NCBI GenBank assembly: GCA_020796225.1
Contig: CM036759.1
Location: 2,130,782-2,194,781 of the forward strand
From: Arion vulgaris
Lineage: Eukaryota > Mollusca > Gastropoda > Stylommatophora > Arionidae
Reading direction: 5' to 3'
DNA: 64,000 nucleotides
The notes beneath the pieces are model-generated. The model searched no databases. It saw only the letters and a program-made list of their open reading frames with translations, and was not told the origin of the DNA. Of the stretch, positions 11,187 through 22,800 are shown one piece after another; within the stretch, counting starts at the first letter, position 1; the number at the start of each line of letters is the position of its first letter. A program made the translations under genes and the position numbers.

Positions 11187-12017
11187 ATGCTGTATTTCTG
11201 CTGGTTAGTTGCTCCTCCTTACCTTCACATTTTATTAGGTATTGTTCATAAACATCACACATTACTAGAAAAAGCAGCTGACAGAATAGACAGAGATATC
11301 ATGGTAAACATAGAAAAGGAACACACTAGTTCAAACACCATACAATATTTAAAACAATACGGTAAGAATTGGCATCAGGCAGAAATGTTCTCATTAGAAA
11401 TAAACAAGTTACATGCAGATTTATTAGTTTGTGAAAGTGAGGAGGAGAAAATAAAATGCAATACTAAGATTAAGAAAGCACAAGCAAGCCTATTAGAACT
11501 TGAGTTTGTAGCACTGTGTGATAGGTCTGGTCCAGTGTGTTCACATTTAGATAAAGTATTAGATAAACACAAAATCACACCACAGGCATATCATAGTAGA
11601 GCTTTTGTTGGTAACCACTGTCATAAATACTTAACATGTAAAGTCTATAAAGATCTCACAGAAGATGTCATAACACACACACAATTGTACACACAGAATA
11701 AGGATATTATAAATATTGCATTGATCACAAGAGACATTTTTAATTCATTAAATACAGCATTTGAAAAAGTTCACAATTACATCTCACACAGTAGACCAAT
11801 CCATGCTGACACAGTTCCAGAAATACAATTAGCAATACAAGATTACATGAAAATGTACAGACTGTATTTTCCAGATAAAATAATTCCAAAACAACACATA
11901 CTAGAACATCACTGTGCAAACTGGATCAGACTTAATGGTTTTGGATTGGGCTTTTTAGGAGAACAAGGAGGAGAAGTTGTACATTCAATGGTAGCTGGTA
12001 TAGAGAAAAGAGCTTGA
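11187..12017 (+). CDS. 276-codon intact ORF, probable transposon-associated protein (C-terminal part)
   Basis: This is the longest non-repetitive ORF here and has no internal stops. From about residue 10 it reads PPYLHILLGIVHKHHTLLE. A Lys/Glu-rich segment (residues 65-110) may form a coiled coil. Then come KITPQAYHSRAFVGNHCHKY (about 130-149) and IPKQHILEHHCANWIRLNGF followed by GLGFLGEQGGE near the end. I recall this pattern (AYHxxxFVGNHxHK, then PKxHxLExH, then GxGxxGEQGGExxH) from multi-copy uncharacterised proteins in cnidarian and mollusc genomes, usually as the end of a much larger transposon-like product. That is memory, not a search. The ATG at 11187 may be spurious: GGTTAG just before TTGCTCCTCC could be a 3' splice site, so coding may begin near 11207. 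No catalytic triad is visible in this part. There is no intron within it, unlike the neighbouring host genes. Confidence 0.6.
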   Translation: MLYFCWLVAPPYLHILLGIVHKHHTLLEKAADRIDRDIMVNIEKEHTSSNTIQYLKQYGKNWHQAEMFSLEINKLHADLLVCESEEEKIKCNTKIKKAQASLLELEFVALCDRSGPVCSHLDKVLDKHKITPQAYHSRAFVGNHCHKYLTCKVYKDLTEDVITHTQLYTQNKDIINIALITRDIFNSLNTAFEKVHNYISHSRPIHADTVPEIQLAIQDYMKMYRLYFPDKIIPKQHILEHHCANWIRLNGFGLGFLGEQGGEVVHSMVAGIEKRA

Positions 12018-13300
12018 GGTATAAGAAATAAAACTAAGGAATTAAAATTTATCATAGAAACACAGCTGCTACAAACTTATCCAACTGTAAATACACAAGT
12101 TCACTGTGAAAAACATAAAGTTTAAATAATAGCAGACCTCTGGGCTGTACAATTTGTCCCTGTTGTATTGTCTAGCTGTCTTAATAACAATTTAGAAGTT
12201 AATATTTATATGTAATGTGTGTTTGTAAGATGTCTTAGGCAAGCATTTTACATGTCATGAAGTATATATAAGCAAGTTTGTGTAAGTATGTATGAGTAAG
12301 TATGTATGAGTAAGTATGTATGAGCAAGTATTGTGAGCAAAGTATGTATGAGTAAGTTATTAATTATAATTGTGGGCTACATTATGACTAATATGGGCTA
12401 GTAGAATTGTACAATTATATTACAAATGTGTATTGTCAATGTATGAAGATATGTATTTTTGTTTGAACTACCATTAGCAGTATATTTAGAAGTGAAAGTA
12501 TTATTGTTAAATGATAAATTAATTATGTTAAACATTACATAGTTCATGAAGAAGTAAGCTATCCTTATGTATTTATGGAAATAGATGTGTGAATTTATGT
12601 TATTGTGATTAACATATATATAACATTTTGGTAGGTTGAGATATGTTAAATATATTAGCAATTTAACAGTAAATTTGTCATAACTGTCTATGACATTTTT
12701 ATGCTATTATAAATGACCAGACATAGCTTTTAAAATTCGTCTTTCGTTAGCTGATGACATTATATGAGTATAGTATTATATGTCAACCATTGTCTTACGT
12801 TATAATGAAATAAAATTCTTTAAAATTAATTTATTCTGGAATCATTATATTCTACAGTCTTATTACAATTTCATTTTTATTTAAACAATTTTTTTGATCT
12901 TACTCATTACTTATTCTTATCTTATTATCTTACTCTTATTCATTCAGAAAATCTCACGGCAATGAAGAATTCTCACTATATTTCTGTTAAATGTGCGTAT
13001 TAAGAAACATAAATTTTAGTATTGATAACGTGTTCCCTTGTCAAAAACTAAACTTTGTACATGTTTGTACCGCATATTTCTTCCTTCAATGAATATTAAC
13101 AACGTACACCAGCAGCGTAATTAGCACATCGTCAGCTACTTGGAAAGTGACTAGTTCATACCGATATAACTTCATAACTATATTATACAACAGACTTAAA
13201 CTACACAATAATCTAAAGCTACATATGAACTTTTATTATAGCTAGATGCAATAGCGTATATAGTGTGTTTTACATTAACAACAGCCGGACTTTGAAGCTA
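12018..13300. other. AT-rich flank of the 276-codon ORF
   Basis: A short degenerate array of AAGTATGTATGAGT units lies at about 12270-12355, and an AATAAA-like signal occurs at about 12807. Nothing else is supported. Confidence 0.4.
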
Positions 13301-13825
13301 CATATAAGCCTACGAAATGTCGCCATTTCAGACCTTCACATTCCTGTACAGGAATGTAAACAAAGGAAAGTTAAGCGAAAAGGGACATAACTGAAAGAGC
13401 GCTACCGATACACGTGTACTAATTAAAATTTTACGAATAGAATTTAAATTAAATTACATTAACATTTGTGATTTCTGAAACACTGAGTTGACCGAGTGAG
13501 TCATTCAGTGACCGGTGTCTAATTCAAATTGAAGTCAATTGTGGATTGTCCTCATTTGAGATTGGGCTACAAATCAGATATTACTTACCTACATTCTGAT
13601 TTTCATTCATGATTCTTATAATTCTACAAAGTAACAAACAGTCCTTTCTTCAACTTTCTATTTAATTAATTACTGAACAGTGAAAAAATAGCGAGAAGTT
13701 TAGTTGTGACCAAAAATCTTTTAACAAGACTATAACTATAGTATACTATATTCTTTTGACTTTCAGACCAGCTGCTCGCTTACTAATCTGTTTATTAACT
13801 AATTGTGTGGAGAAACAACTATGAT
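13300..13825 (+). promoter_or_regulatory. Possible promoter region of the glycosyltransferase gene
   Basis: A perfect 20-bp palindrome, ACATTCCTGTACAGGAATGT, occupies 13338-13357. It contains two inverted CATTCC/GGAATG hexamers, the TEAD-type core. A CGCCATTT motif (YY1-like) lies just upstream at 13321. The stretch is repeat-free and precedes the candidate first exon. No transcription data are available, so this is an inference from position and motifs. Confidence 0.25.
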
Positions 13826-13861
13826 ATGATATTTGAAATGGGCATAATCTCCGCAAGGAAG
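13826..13861 (+). CDS. GLT8D1: Candidate exon 1 of GLT8D1-like gene
   Basis: An ATG (13826, or the in-frame 13838) opens MIFEMGIISARK and is followed at once by a strong donor (AAG|GTAAGC). A short N-terminus ending in basic residues is what a type II Golgi enzyme should have before its membrane anchor, which is encoded by the next recognised exon. However, this exon ends in phase 0 while the exon at 16812 needs phase 1, so one base is missing or another exon intervenes. Confidence 0.3.
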
Positions 13862-16800
13862 GTAAGCGATGATCGTTACATTCATCATGCATGTTTTCTT
13901 TTTGTTACTTTTCTGTGTGCATTGTAGTTAAGTTTCACTTTAAGCATTCACTTTATTTACACATAGGCCAAGTGTATACTAATACCTGTCAAGTTTGTGA
14001 GATAAAACCAATCACATATGTCTATCTGTTTCCTCTTCTTAGATTCTACTCATAATATCCATAGTGTCCACACCAAGGCTATCATCACAACAAGCAAAAT
14101 TAATTGTAGAAAATATTACAATTTAATTTTTATTTAACTATCTATTAAAGTGAAATAGAAGAGTATTCAGAATACCATGGACAGAAAAAAGAACAAATTT
14201 ATTCATTTTAAAATTGAAGTTGATAAAGAAGATAAAAATGAAATACTTTGGATGTATAAAGCAACAACATGATTCTCTGAAGAAGATCGTTCTGGAGAGC
14301 ATGATGCAGGGGAGAGGAAAACAAAGAAGATTAGTGCAAGATGTTATTGACAAACAACCAGACATCAAATACTTCACATAGGACAGGGAGGCATTTAGAG
14401 CTTCTGTTATGGGAACCAAGATCCAACAAAGACAGGATATAAAAGATAACAGTGGGAACATGATAATTAACAAAGAAATATGTTACATTATTATATCCAA
14501 TTAGAAGTTGGCAATAACAAAGTTGATAACATGTTGCTCTAGTGACTATGTGCCGGGCTTCAAGGCCAGTTTGGGTCAAAAATAATTCTCAGTGTATGTG
14601 CAGTACATGGTTGAACACCCTGATCTTCTACTTGGGGACCAAAAATTATCAGTGTATGTGCAGTACATGGTTGGAGACCCTGATCTTCTACTTGGTGTGT
14701 GTGCAGTACATGGTTGGAGACCCTGATCTTCTACTGGGAACAAAATTACAAGTACCTCTGAAGTTGGAGTAAGACTTGCTTGAGTGACAAGGGACACTGG
14801 TGATAAGAAAAGCAAACCTTCAAACAAAAACCAGTCTTCGGTGCCATAGTAGACACCTTGACTATGCCTGAATTCATAGCAGACGAACGGGGAAAAAATC
14901 CAGTTAGATTTCTTTAATATATATTGATTGATTGGACCATCATCATTGCACTTTGGTGAATGAATTGTGTACTTTGATTTCTTTCTTACACAGAAAGAGA
15001 TTTCTTTCTTACACAGAAAGAGATTTCTTTCTTACACAGAAAGAGATTTCTTTTTTACACAGAAAGATCTCTGTGACAGTGCACATGTCTTATAAATAGA
15101 CAGTGAATTCAATATGAGGAGTTTTGTTTGGTTGGTTTATTCAACACAAAAAGTCCTGGCAAAAATAGTGACCTTCTCCTAACATGCTTTCAAATTGCTG
15201 ACTGTCTTTCTTTGACAAGACATACATGAGATATTTTGTTTTCTACAACCAACAGAACAAATGTTGTGTATCGCTAACATATTGTTCAATCTCTCTTTCT
15301 CTTTACTTTCTTTCATATTGTTCAGAACATTTGAGTGTATTCACGCTTATAGATACCCACAGAGGTTTCTGTGCTCTCTTCTCAAACCAAAGATACTCAG
15401 CTCGATCTCTGCATTGTGCAATCTCTGCATTGTGCAATCTCTGCATTGTGCAATCTCTGCATTGTGCAATCTCTGCATTGTGCAATCTCTGCATTGTGCA
15501 ATCTCTGCATGTGCAATCCTGCATTGTGCAATCTCTGCATTGTGCAATTTCTGCATTGTGCAATCTGCATTGTGCAATCTCTGCATTGTGCAATCAGGAT
15601 ATTTTTCCAGAGATCCCTGATCTCAGTGTAGGTGAGATTGAGTTCTCAGTCTTATCAGATACGAATGATAAAATGTCAGTCATGTGTTCAAGTTGAGCAG
15701 ATAAAAGAACCCCTGGTAGTTGAAAATCAATTCGAGTAGACTGCAAAGTCACTGCTCTGTCAAAACTCATCAAACAATTTACATAAAATCCCCACAAGTT
15801 TTCATTATCTTCAAAATTACATCGGAACACTCGCTCTGCTACAGAGTTTGTGCACTGCTGCTGAGATCTTCCTGTGTAAGAAAGAGGTCAGAGCGTACAT
15901 GGTTTATTCACACAAGTGCAGTGGTTATTGGTTATTAAACTGACATCATTGCACTCCGGCAGACCAATAGGTGCTCAGTCTCCCCAACAGATATCGAAGA
16001 GTATGCATACTGATGGTTCCTGTGGCTCTGATTAAACACACCTCTCACTCTGCCTCTCAGGCATCCAGTTCGACTTGAACAACGGGTAACTCCAAACTGT
16101 TTAAATCGCTTGTCGATTCAAATCCTCATCCAACAGAGAGTCGCAAGAGACCGAAGAATATCCCCTTATCCATCTTCAACTCCCCAACAATCGATGCTGT
16201 TGATGCAAGCCTGTCCGCTCTCTCATTACCGTAAACACCCGCATGCCCATGACAGTATATCCACGTAAGCGGCTGGAGGTTAGAAACTTCTATAGATAAG
16301 TGCAGTGATAATGATCCAATCAATCAGATACCATTGCATCTTAGTGTATTCATGTTTATAGATGCTGTTATCAGATGACATGAGTGCCTAGAGAAGAGAA
16401 TTTTGTAAGGAATGGTGCCTGGAAGAAGAATGAGAGGAAGACCTAGAAGACGATGGGTGCAAGATGCCATTGACGATCTGAGAAAGACTGCTGATGACAC
16501 CGGTCAACTTGCACAGAACAAGGAGTTTTTCAGGACTGCTGTCATGGGAGCCAAGTTCTGGAAGGGTCAAGCTACTTGATGATGAATGATGTGATGCTGT
16601 TACCATTTACACAGTTGAATTGTACCATATCTGTCACATACTGGTTTTTTGTAATCTAACATATTCCCTCCCCTTTCCCCAATCTCAGTAGTTTATCATG
16701 CGATTGCCACCCCAAAATGTGTATTTTTGTCATCCTTGAAGTCAGGTATCATAAGACATATATATATAGTTGAATAACATTAGTAAGCTGTTTGATGTAT

Positions 16801-19800
16801 TCTGTTTCCAGTCGGATTGTTACTGGTGGCCTTCTGGATTGGTACGCTTTGCTACTTCTGGTTGCCAAATCACATACCAGATTTCCTGAGTTTGAGAACA
16901 AAGTCACAGACAAACAGTAAGTGCAATATATTAAGTCATATTTCATTATTATATCAGTTATTGAATGTTGATGTGGTTGGGTAGTTAGAGTGCTGATGTC
17001 ATAATCAAAAGAGTATATGATCGCTTCTGACTCTGGGACTTAAGACACTGTGAATGAGATGAAAAGTCAGGATCAATGAACCAGAGCTGACCAAGACTGT
17101 CTTCTTCACTGATCCTGCCACACTTGGGCTCTTACTCTTCGGTCCAATGGTATATATTCGTATTGCACAGAGCACTGAAGAAATGGGTTGTCTTTGGATG
17201 TCCTACCCACCCTGAACAGAAACCAGAAGTGAACAGTTAGGGAAGTTTTTTCTGTGCTTCCTAATGAAACAGCAGTCAAGGTAGGATTCACTGTACTCAT
17301 TCCCCACCACTAAACTGCCTGCTGGTCATGCTGGATTTTGGCATGTCTCCAGATGTTCAAGGCAGAGAATCATCACGTCCTGAGTCATTGTGCCTTTACA
17401 ATGCGAGCCAATTTTCAGAAAGCTGCAGATGTTGATTCTCTATCCTCAGGTGTAGTTAGTCTGACTTCTTTCCAGCCACAGAGTGTACATACATATTGTC
17501 TATTAGAACGCAGGCTTGTACAGACATATTACTGCCAGCCACAGAGTGTGCATGCATATTGTCCATTAGAACGCAGGTTTGTACAGACATGTTACTGCCA
17601 GCCACAGAGTGTGCATGCATATTGTCCATTAGAACGCAGACTTGTATAGACATGTAACTGGTAAAGTTCTACAAGCAGAAAGCCTTACTTAATAAAGGTA
17701 TCTTTACTAATCATTACTAATCAGAACTGACCAAGAGCTAATCAGAACTGATCAAGAGCTCACCAAGATCTCACCAGCACTGACCAAGATCTCACCAAGA
17801 TCTTATGAGAGCTGACCAAGACTCTACTCAAGCTTTAACTAGTAACCCTGATCATGGTACCTATGCCTTTCATTCGGACACATCAGTTTTCAGCATGGTA
17901 TTTTGGAGGCTGTATTTACCTTCCCTCTTCAGTCCCTACTTGTTTAGCTAGCCAGACTGCAGTGATGCAGCCTGCAACATAATGTAATAAATGTCCAATG
18001 AAGAAACTTTCCAGTCTTAGTATGCTGCAGCACTTTCAAGTTTATTAAGATCGATGGCTTGGGAATCGGGGAGAGATCGATGGCTTGTTGAGTTCTGAAA
18101 GAGAAATTGCCAGTGCCCACAAGGGAAGCAAAGAATAGTAACACTGCAATGTACAATTGCTCTTAGACTCAGATCACATACAAATCACAAAGTTTGGTTT
18201 AACAAGTCGATATGGAGCGCTAGAGGAAGAAGAAAGAAAAAGAAGTTAATCAGAAGTCAAACTGATCCATCTCCAAATACTAAGATGTATTGTGAGGTCT
18301 CCAAAATTGCACATTCCTATGACATTATAAGATTTGAGATGACATGTCTGAAGTTTCATTTTTTGTTTGTTTCAGAAATGTCTGCTACAGCACCAAGAAT
18401 AAATTCCCGTCTTCAATTTTCTGAACTCACTTTCAACAATGGTTCTCTTAGACAAGACATGCTTGGCAACGAGGAGAAAGTGGTTCATGTGTGTATTACC
18501 TCAGACAAAAATACATTAGGTAAGAAGTGCTTTGTTTCAGTGATATCAGTTTTGAATTCTCAGTGCTAAATAATGTCTGTAACAGACTTGAATACAAGGA
18601 GACAGATGTAAGAGAAGCTTATAACATGTTGAGTTGAGAAACATTGAAGAACAAGACAGATTGAAGAAGACAGCTATAACCAAGAGACAGATTGAAGAGA
18701 GAAGACTATAACCAAGAGACAGATTGAAGAGAAGAGAGATCTATAACCAAGAGACAGATTGAGAGAGAGAGACTATACCAAGAGACAGATTGAAGAGAGA
18801 CTATACAGAGACAGATTGAAGAGAGACTATAACAAGAGACAGATTGAAGAGAGAGAGATACTATAACCAAGAGACAGATTGAAGAGAGACTATAACCAAG
18901 AGACAGATTGAAGAGAAGAGAGACTATAACCAAGAGACAGATTGAAGAGAGAGCTATACCAGAGACAGATTGAAGAGAGCTATAACCAAGAGATAGATTG
19001 AAGAGAAGAGAGACTATAACCAAGAGACAGATTGAAGAGAGACTATAACCAAGAGATAGATTGAAGAGAGACTATAACCAAGAGACAGATTGAAGAGAGA
19101 CTATAACCAAGAGAGATTGAAGAGAAGAGAGACTGTAACCAAGAGAAATGAAGAGATCTTACAAGAGAAGATTGAAGAGATACTATAACCAAGAGACAGA
19201 TTGAAGAGAGACTATAACCAAGAGACAGATTGAAGAGAGACTATAACCAAAGAGACAGATTGAGAGAGAGACTATAACCAAGAGACAGATTGAAGAGAGA
19301 CTATAACCAAGAGACAAGATTGAAGAGAAGACAGACTATAACCAAGAGACAGATTGAAGAGAAGACAGACTATAACCAAGAGACATATTGAAGAGAGACT
19401 ATAACCAAGAGATAGATTGAAGAGAAGAGAGACTATAACCAAGAGAAGATTGAAGAGAAGAAGACTATAACCAAGGACAGATTGAAGAGAAGACAGACTA
19501 TAACAAGAGAAGATTGAAGAGAGACTATAACCAGAGACAGATTGAAGAGAGACTATAACCAAGAGACAGATTGAAGACAGACTATAACCAAGAGAAGATT
19601 GAAAAAGACTGTAACCAAGAGATAGATTGAAGACAGACTATAACCAAGAGATAGATTCAAGAGAAGAGAGACTATAATCAAGAGACAGATTGAAGACAGA
19701 CTATAACCAAGAGACAGATTGAAAACAGACTGTAACCAAGAGATAGATTGAAGAGAGACTATAACCAAGAGACAGATTGAAGAGAAGAGAGACTTTAACC

Positions 19801-22800
19801 AAGAGACAGATTGAAGAGAGACTATCACCAAGAGACAGATTGAAGAGAAGACAGACTATAATCAAGGGACAGATTGAAGAGAAGACAGACTATAACCAAG
19901 AGACAGATTGAAGAGAGACTATAACCAAGAGACAGATTGAAGAGAGACTATAACCAAGAGAGATTGAAGAGAGACTATAACCAAGAGATAGATTCAAGAA
20001 AAGAGACTATAACCAAGAGAATTGAAGAGAGACTATAACCAGAGACAGATTGAAGAGAGACTAAACCAAGAGACAGATTGAAGAGAGACTATAACCAAGA
20101 GATAGATTAAGAGAAGAGACTATAACCAAGAGACAGATTGAAGAGAGACAGATATAACCAAGAGACAGATTGAAGAGAAGAGAGACTATAACCAAGAGAT
20201 AGATTGAAGAGAAGAGAGACATAACAAGAGACAGATTGAAGAGGACTATAACCAAGAGATAGATTGAAGAGAAGAGAGACTATAACCAAGAGACAGATTG
20301 AAGAGAAGACAGACTATAACCAAGAGATAGATTGAAGAGAAGAGAGACTATAACCAAGAGACAGATTGAAGAGAGACTATAACCAAGAGATATAAGATAG
20401 CTTGAAGAGAAGAGAGATACTATAACCAAGAGAGTGATATAAGAAAAGAAAGTCTACATGCAAGAGACATATATTTCTTCTTTTCTCTAGTCATTTAATT
20501 TGACTGCATTTGAAAGGGAAACTTTTCTGCTTTATTCTAAAATCTTACATTTACACACATTTCTAAACCAGGTGGGATGGTGGCTCTCATGAACAGTATT
20601 GTGTCTAATACCAGATCACGGCTCAAGTTTCATCTTGTTGTAGATAGTGATAGCATGGACCATATCGGGTTAGTCAGAAGGAAATCTAACTGTTATGTGT
20701 GTGTGTGAGACTATGAGATATGATTATACTAAGTGTATCAGACATAGGTATGTATGTATGTGAAGTCCAGTCATAGGATTGTAGTATGTTTAGTTAAATC
20801 ATAGCATTGTAGTATGTTTAGTTCAATCATAGGATTGTAGTATGTTAAGCTCAAGCATAGGAGTGTAGAATATTAAGTTCAACAGGCCATAAAGTGCCAT
20901 GCATATAAACAAAATAGTGTTCTTCTGTAGTGTAATGTCTAGATGTAAGCTCAATCTTTAGCGATTCAAGATCAGTTCTCCAAGCCATCTCATGTCCCAA
21001 ACAAGACAAGACCATCCTTTTTGATCAGCATGCTGATTTTTTTGACAAGGCTGATAAGGCAAAAAATCAGCCTGCTGTCAAAAAAATGAACTAGTCTTAC
21101 AGTGGATACCAGGAAATGAAAAGGCTGACAAACTCGCATGTGTTGGAGGGAGCTAACACAACATCACCCAACACAAAGCTTTACAGAAGCAAAGACTCTC
21201 CTGAAACAATCCAGAAAAATCATGTGTAGAAAAACAAATGGAGGATACAACCCAGAGCATGACAGTATAAATACATTAAACAGAAAAGTACAGACCACAA
21301 CTCAGGGACTTGGCTGCCTGCACATGTGAAGCACCAAAGCAGTCCCCAGAGCACATCCTGCAAGACTGCCCCAACCTGAGCAGTGTGAGAATGGAAATCT
21401 GGCCAACAGAAACAACACTACAAGACAAACTATGGGGACCGGTGAAGACCTCAAGCGCATCGCCCTGTTTATGACACATACCGGAGTAGTCGCATAAGTT
21501 GATTGCAGAAGAAAGAGCAGATGTAAGCTGTGTAATATTATATGTAGTGGTAGTCTCTCTCTCTCATTCTTCTTCTCTCTCTCTCTTATTCTTCTTCTCT
21601 CTTCAACAATTTGTATCCACTGTATCGGAATATCAACACTTGTGACAGGACAACAGTGCAGCTGATCTTGTAACTACAACACTATATAACAAATACCTTC
21701 TTCAGATCCAGTAAATATAGAAGAAAAAGAAGAAGAGACTTTATAAAACTACTTGATTTTATGTTTTGATCTTTTTTGTTTCTTTCTGAAATGTGCTTTT
21801 TTTCTTATTCAGCTTATGGTTGCGGACATCAAGATTGAAAGATATTGACTTTGAGATTAAAGCTTTCCCAGAGAAATGGGTCTCGGCCAAGATTAAGTTA
21901 AGAGGAGGCAGGACTGAGTTAGGCAGTCCAGTAAGTAGGCATCTTATGTTCATGTTATTTCTATGTTATTGATCTCTACTGTTATACATGATAATTAGCT
22001 ATTCTCTCTACTGTTATACATGATAATTACTATTCTCTTACTGTTATACATGATAATTAGCTATTCTCTCTACTGTTATACATGATAATTAGCTATTCTC
22101 TCTACTGTTATACATAATAATTAGCTATTCTCTCTACTGTTATACATGATAATTGCTTTCTCTCTATTGTTATACATTATAATTAGCTATTCTCTCTACT
22201 GTTATACATGATAATTCATTCTCTCTACTGTTATACATTATAATTAGCTATTCTCTCTATTGTTATACATGATAATTAGTTATTCTATCTACTGTTATAC
22301 ATGATAATTCATTCTCTCTACTGTTATACATTATAATTAGCTATTCTCTCTATTGTTATACATGATAATTAGTTATTCTATCTACTGTTATACATGATAA
22401 TTCATTCTCTCTACTGTTATACATTATAATTCATTCTCTCTACTGTTATACATTATAATTAGCTATTCTCTCTATTGTTATACATAATAATTAGCTATTC
22501 TCTCTACTGTTATACATGATAATTAGCTATTCTCTCTACTGTTATACATGATAATTAGTTATTCTATCTACTGTTATACATAATAATTAGCTATTCTCTC
22601 TACTGTTATACATTATAATTAGCTATTCTCTCTATTGTTATACATAATAATTAGCTATTCTCTCTACTTTTTATACATATAATTGCTATTCTCTCTATTG
22701 TTATACATGATAATTAGCTATTCTATCTATTGTTATACATGATAATTAGCTATTCTCTCTACTGTTATACATGATAATTAGCTATTCTCTCTACTGTTAT

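Noticed and set aside
11375..11578. Reverse-strand ORF inside the 276-codon ORF
   Set aside because: Shadow of the forward frame, which has the patterned motifs.
12398..12661. 87-codon reverse ORF
   Set aside because: Low-complexity Asn/Ile/Tyr composition expected from AT-rich DNA. No motif.
14138..14473. 111-codon reverse ORF
   Set aside because: Antisense of a decayed LINE tail.
15226..15696. 156-codon ORF and its antisense counterparts over the 16-bp array
   Set aside because: Open in several frames only because of the repeat.
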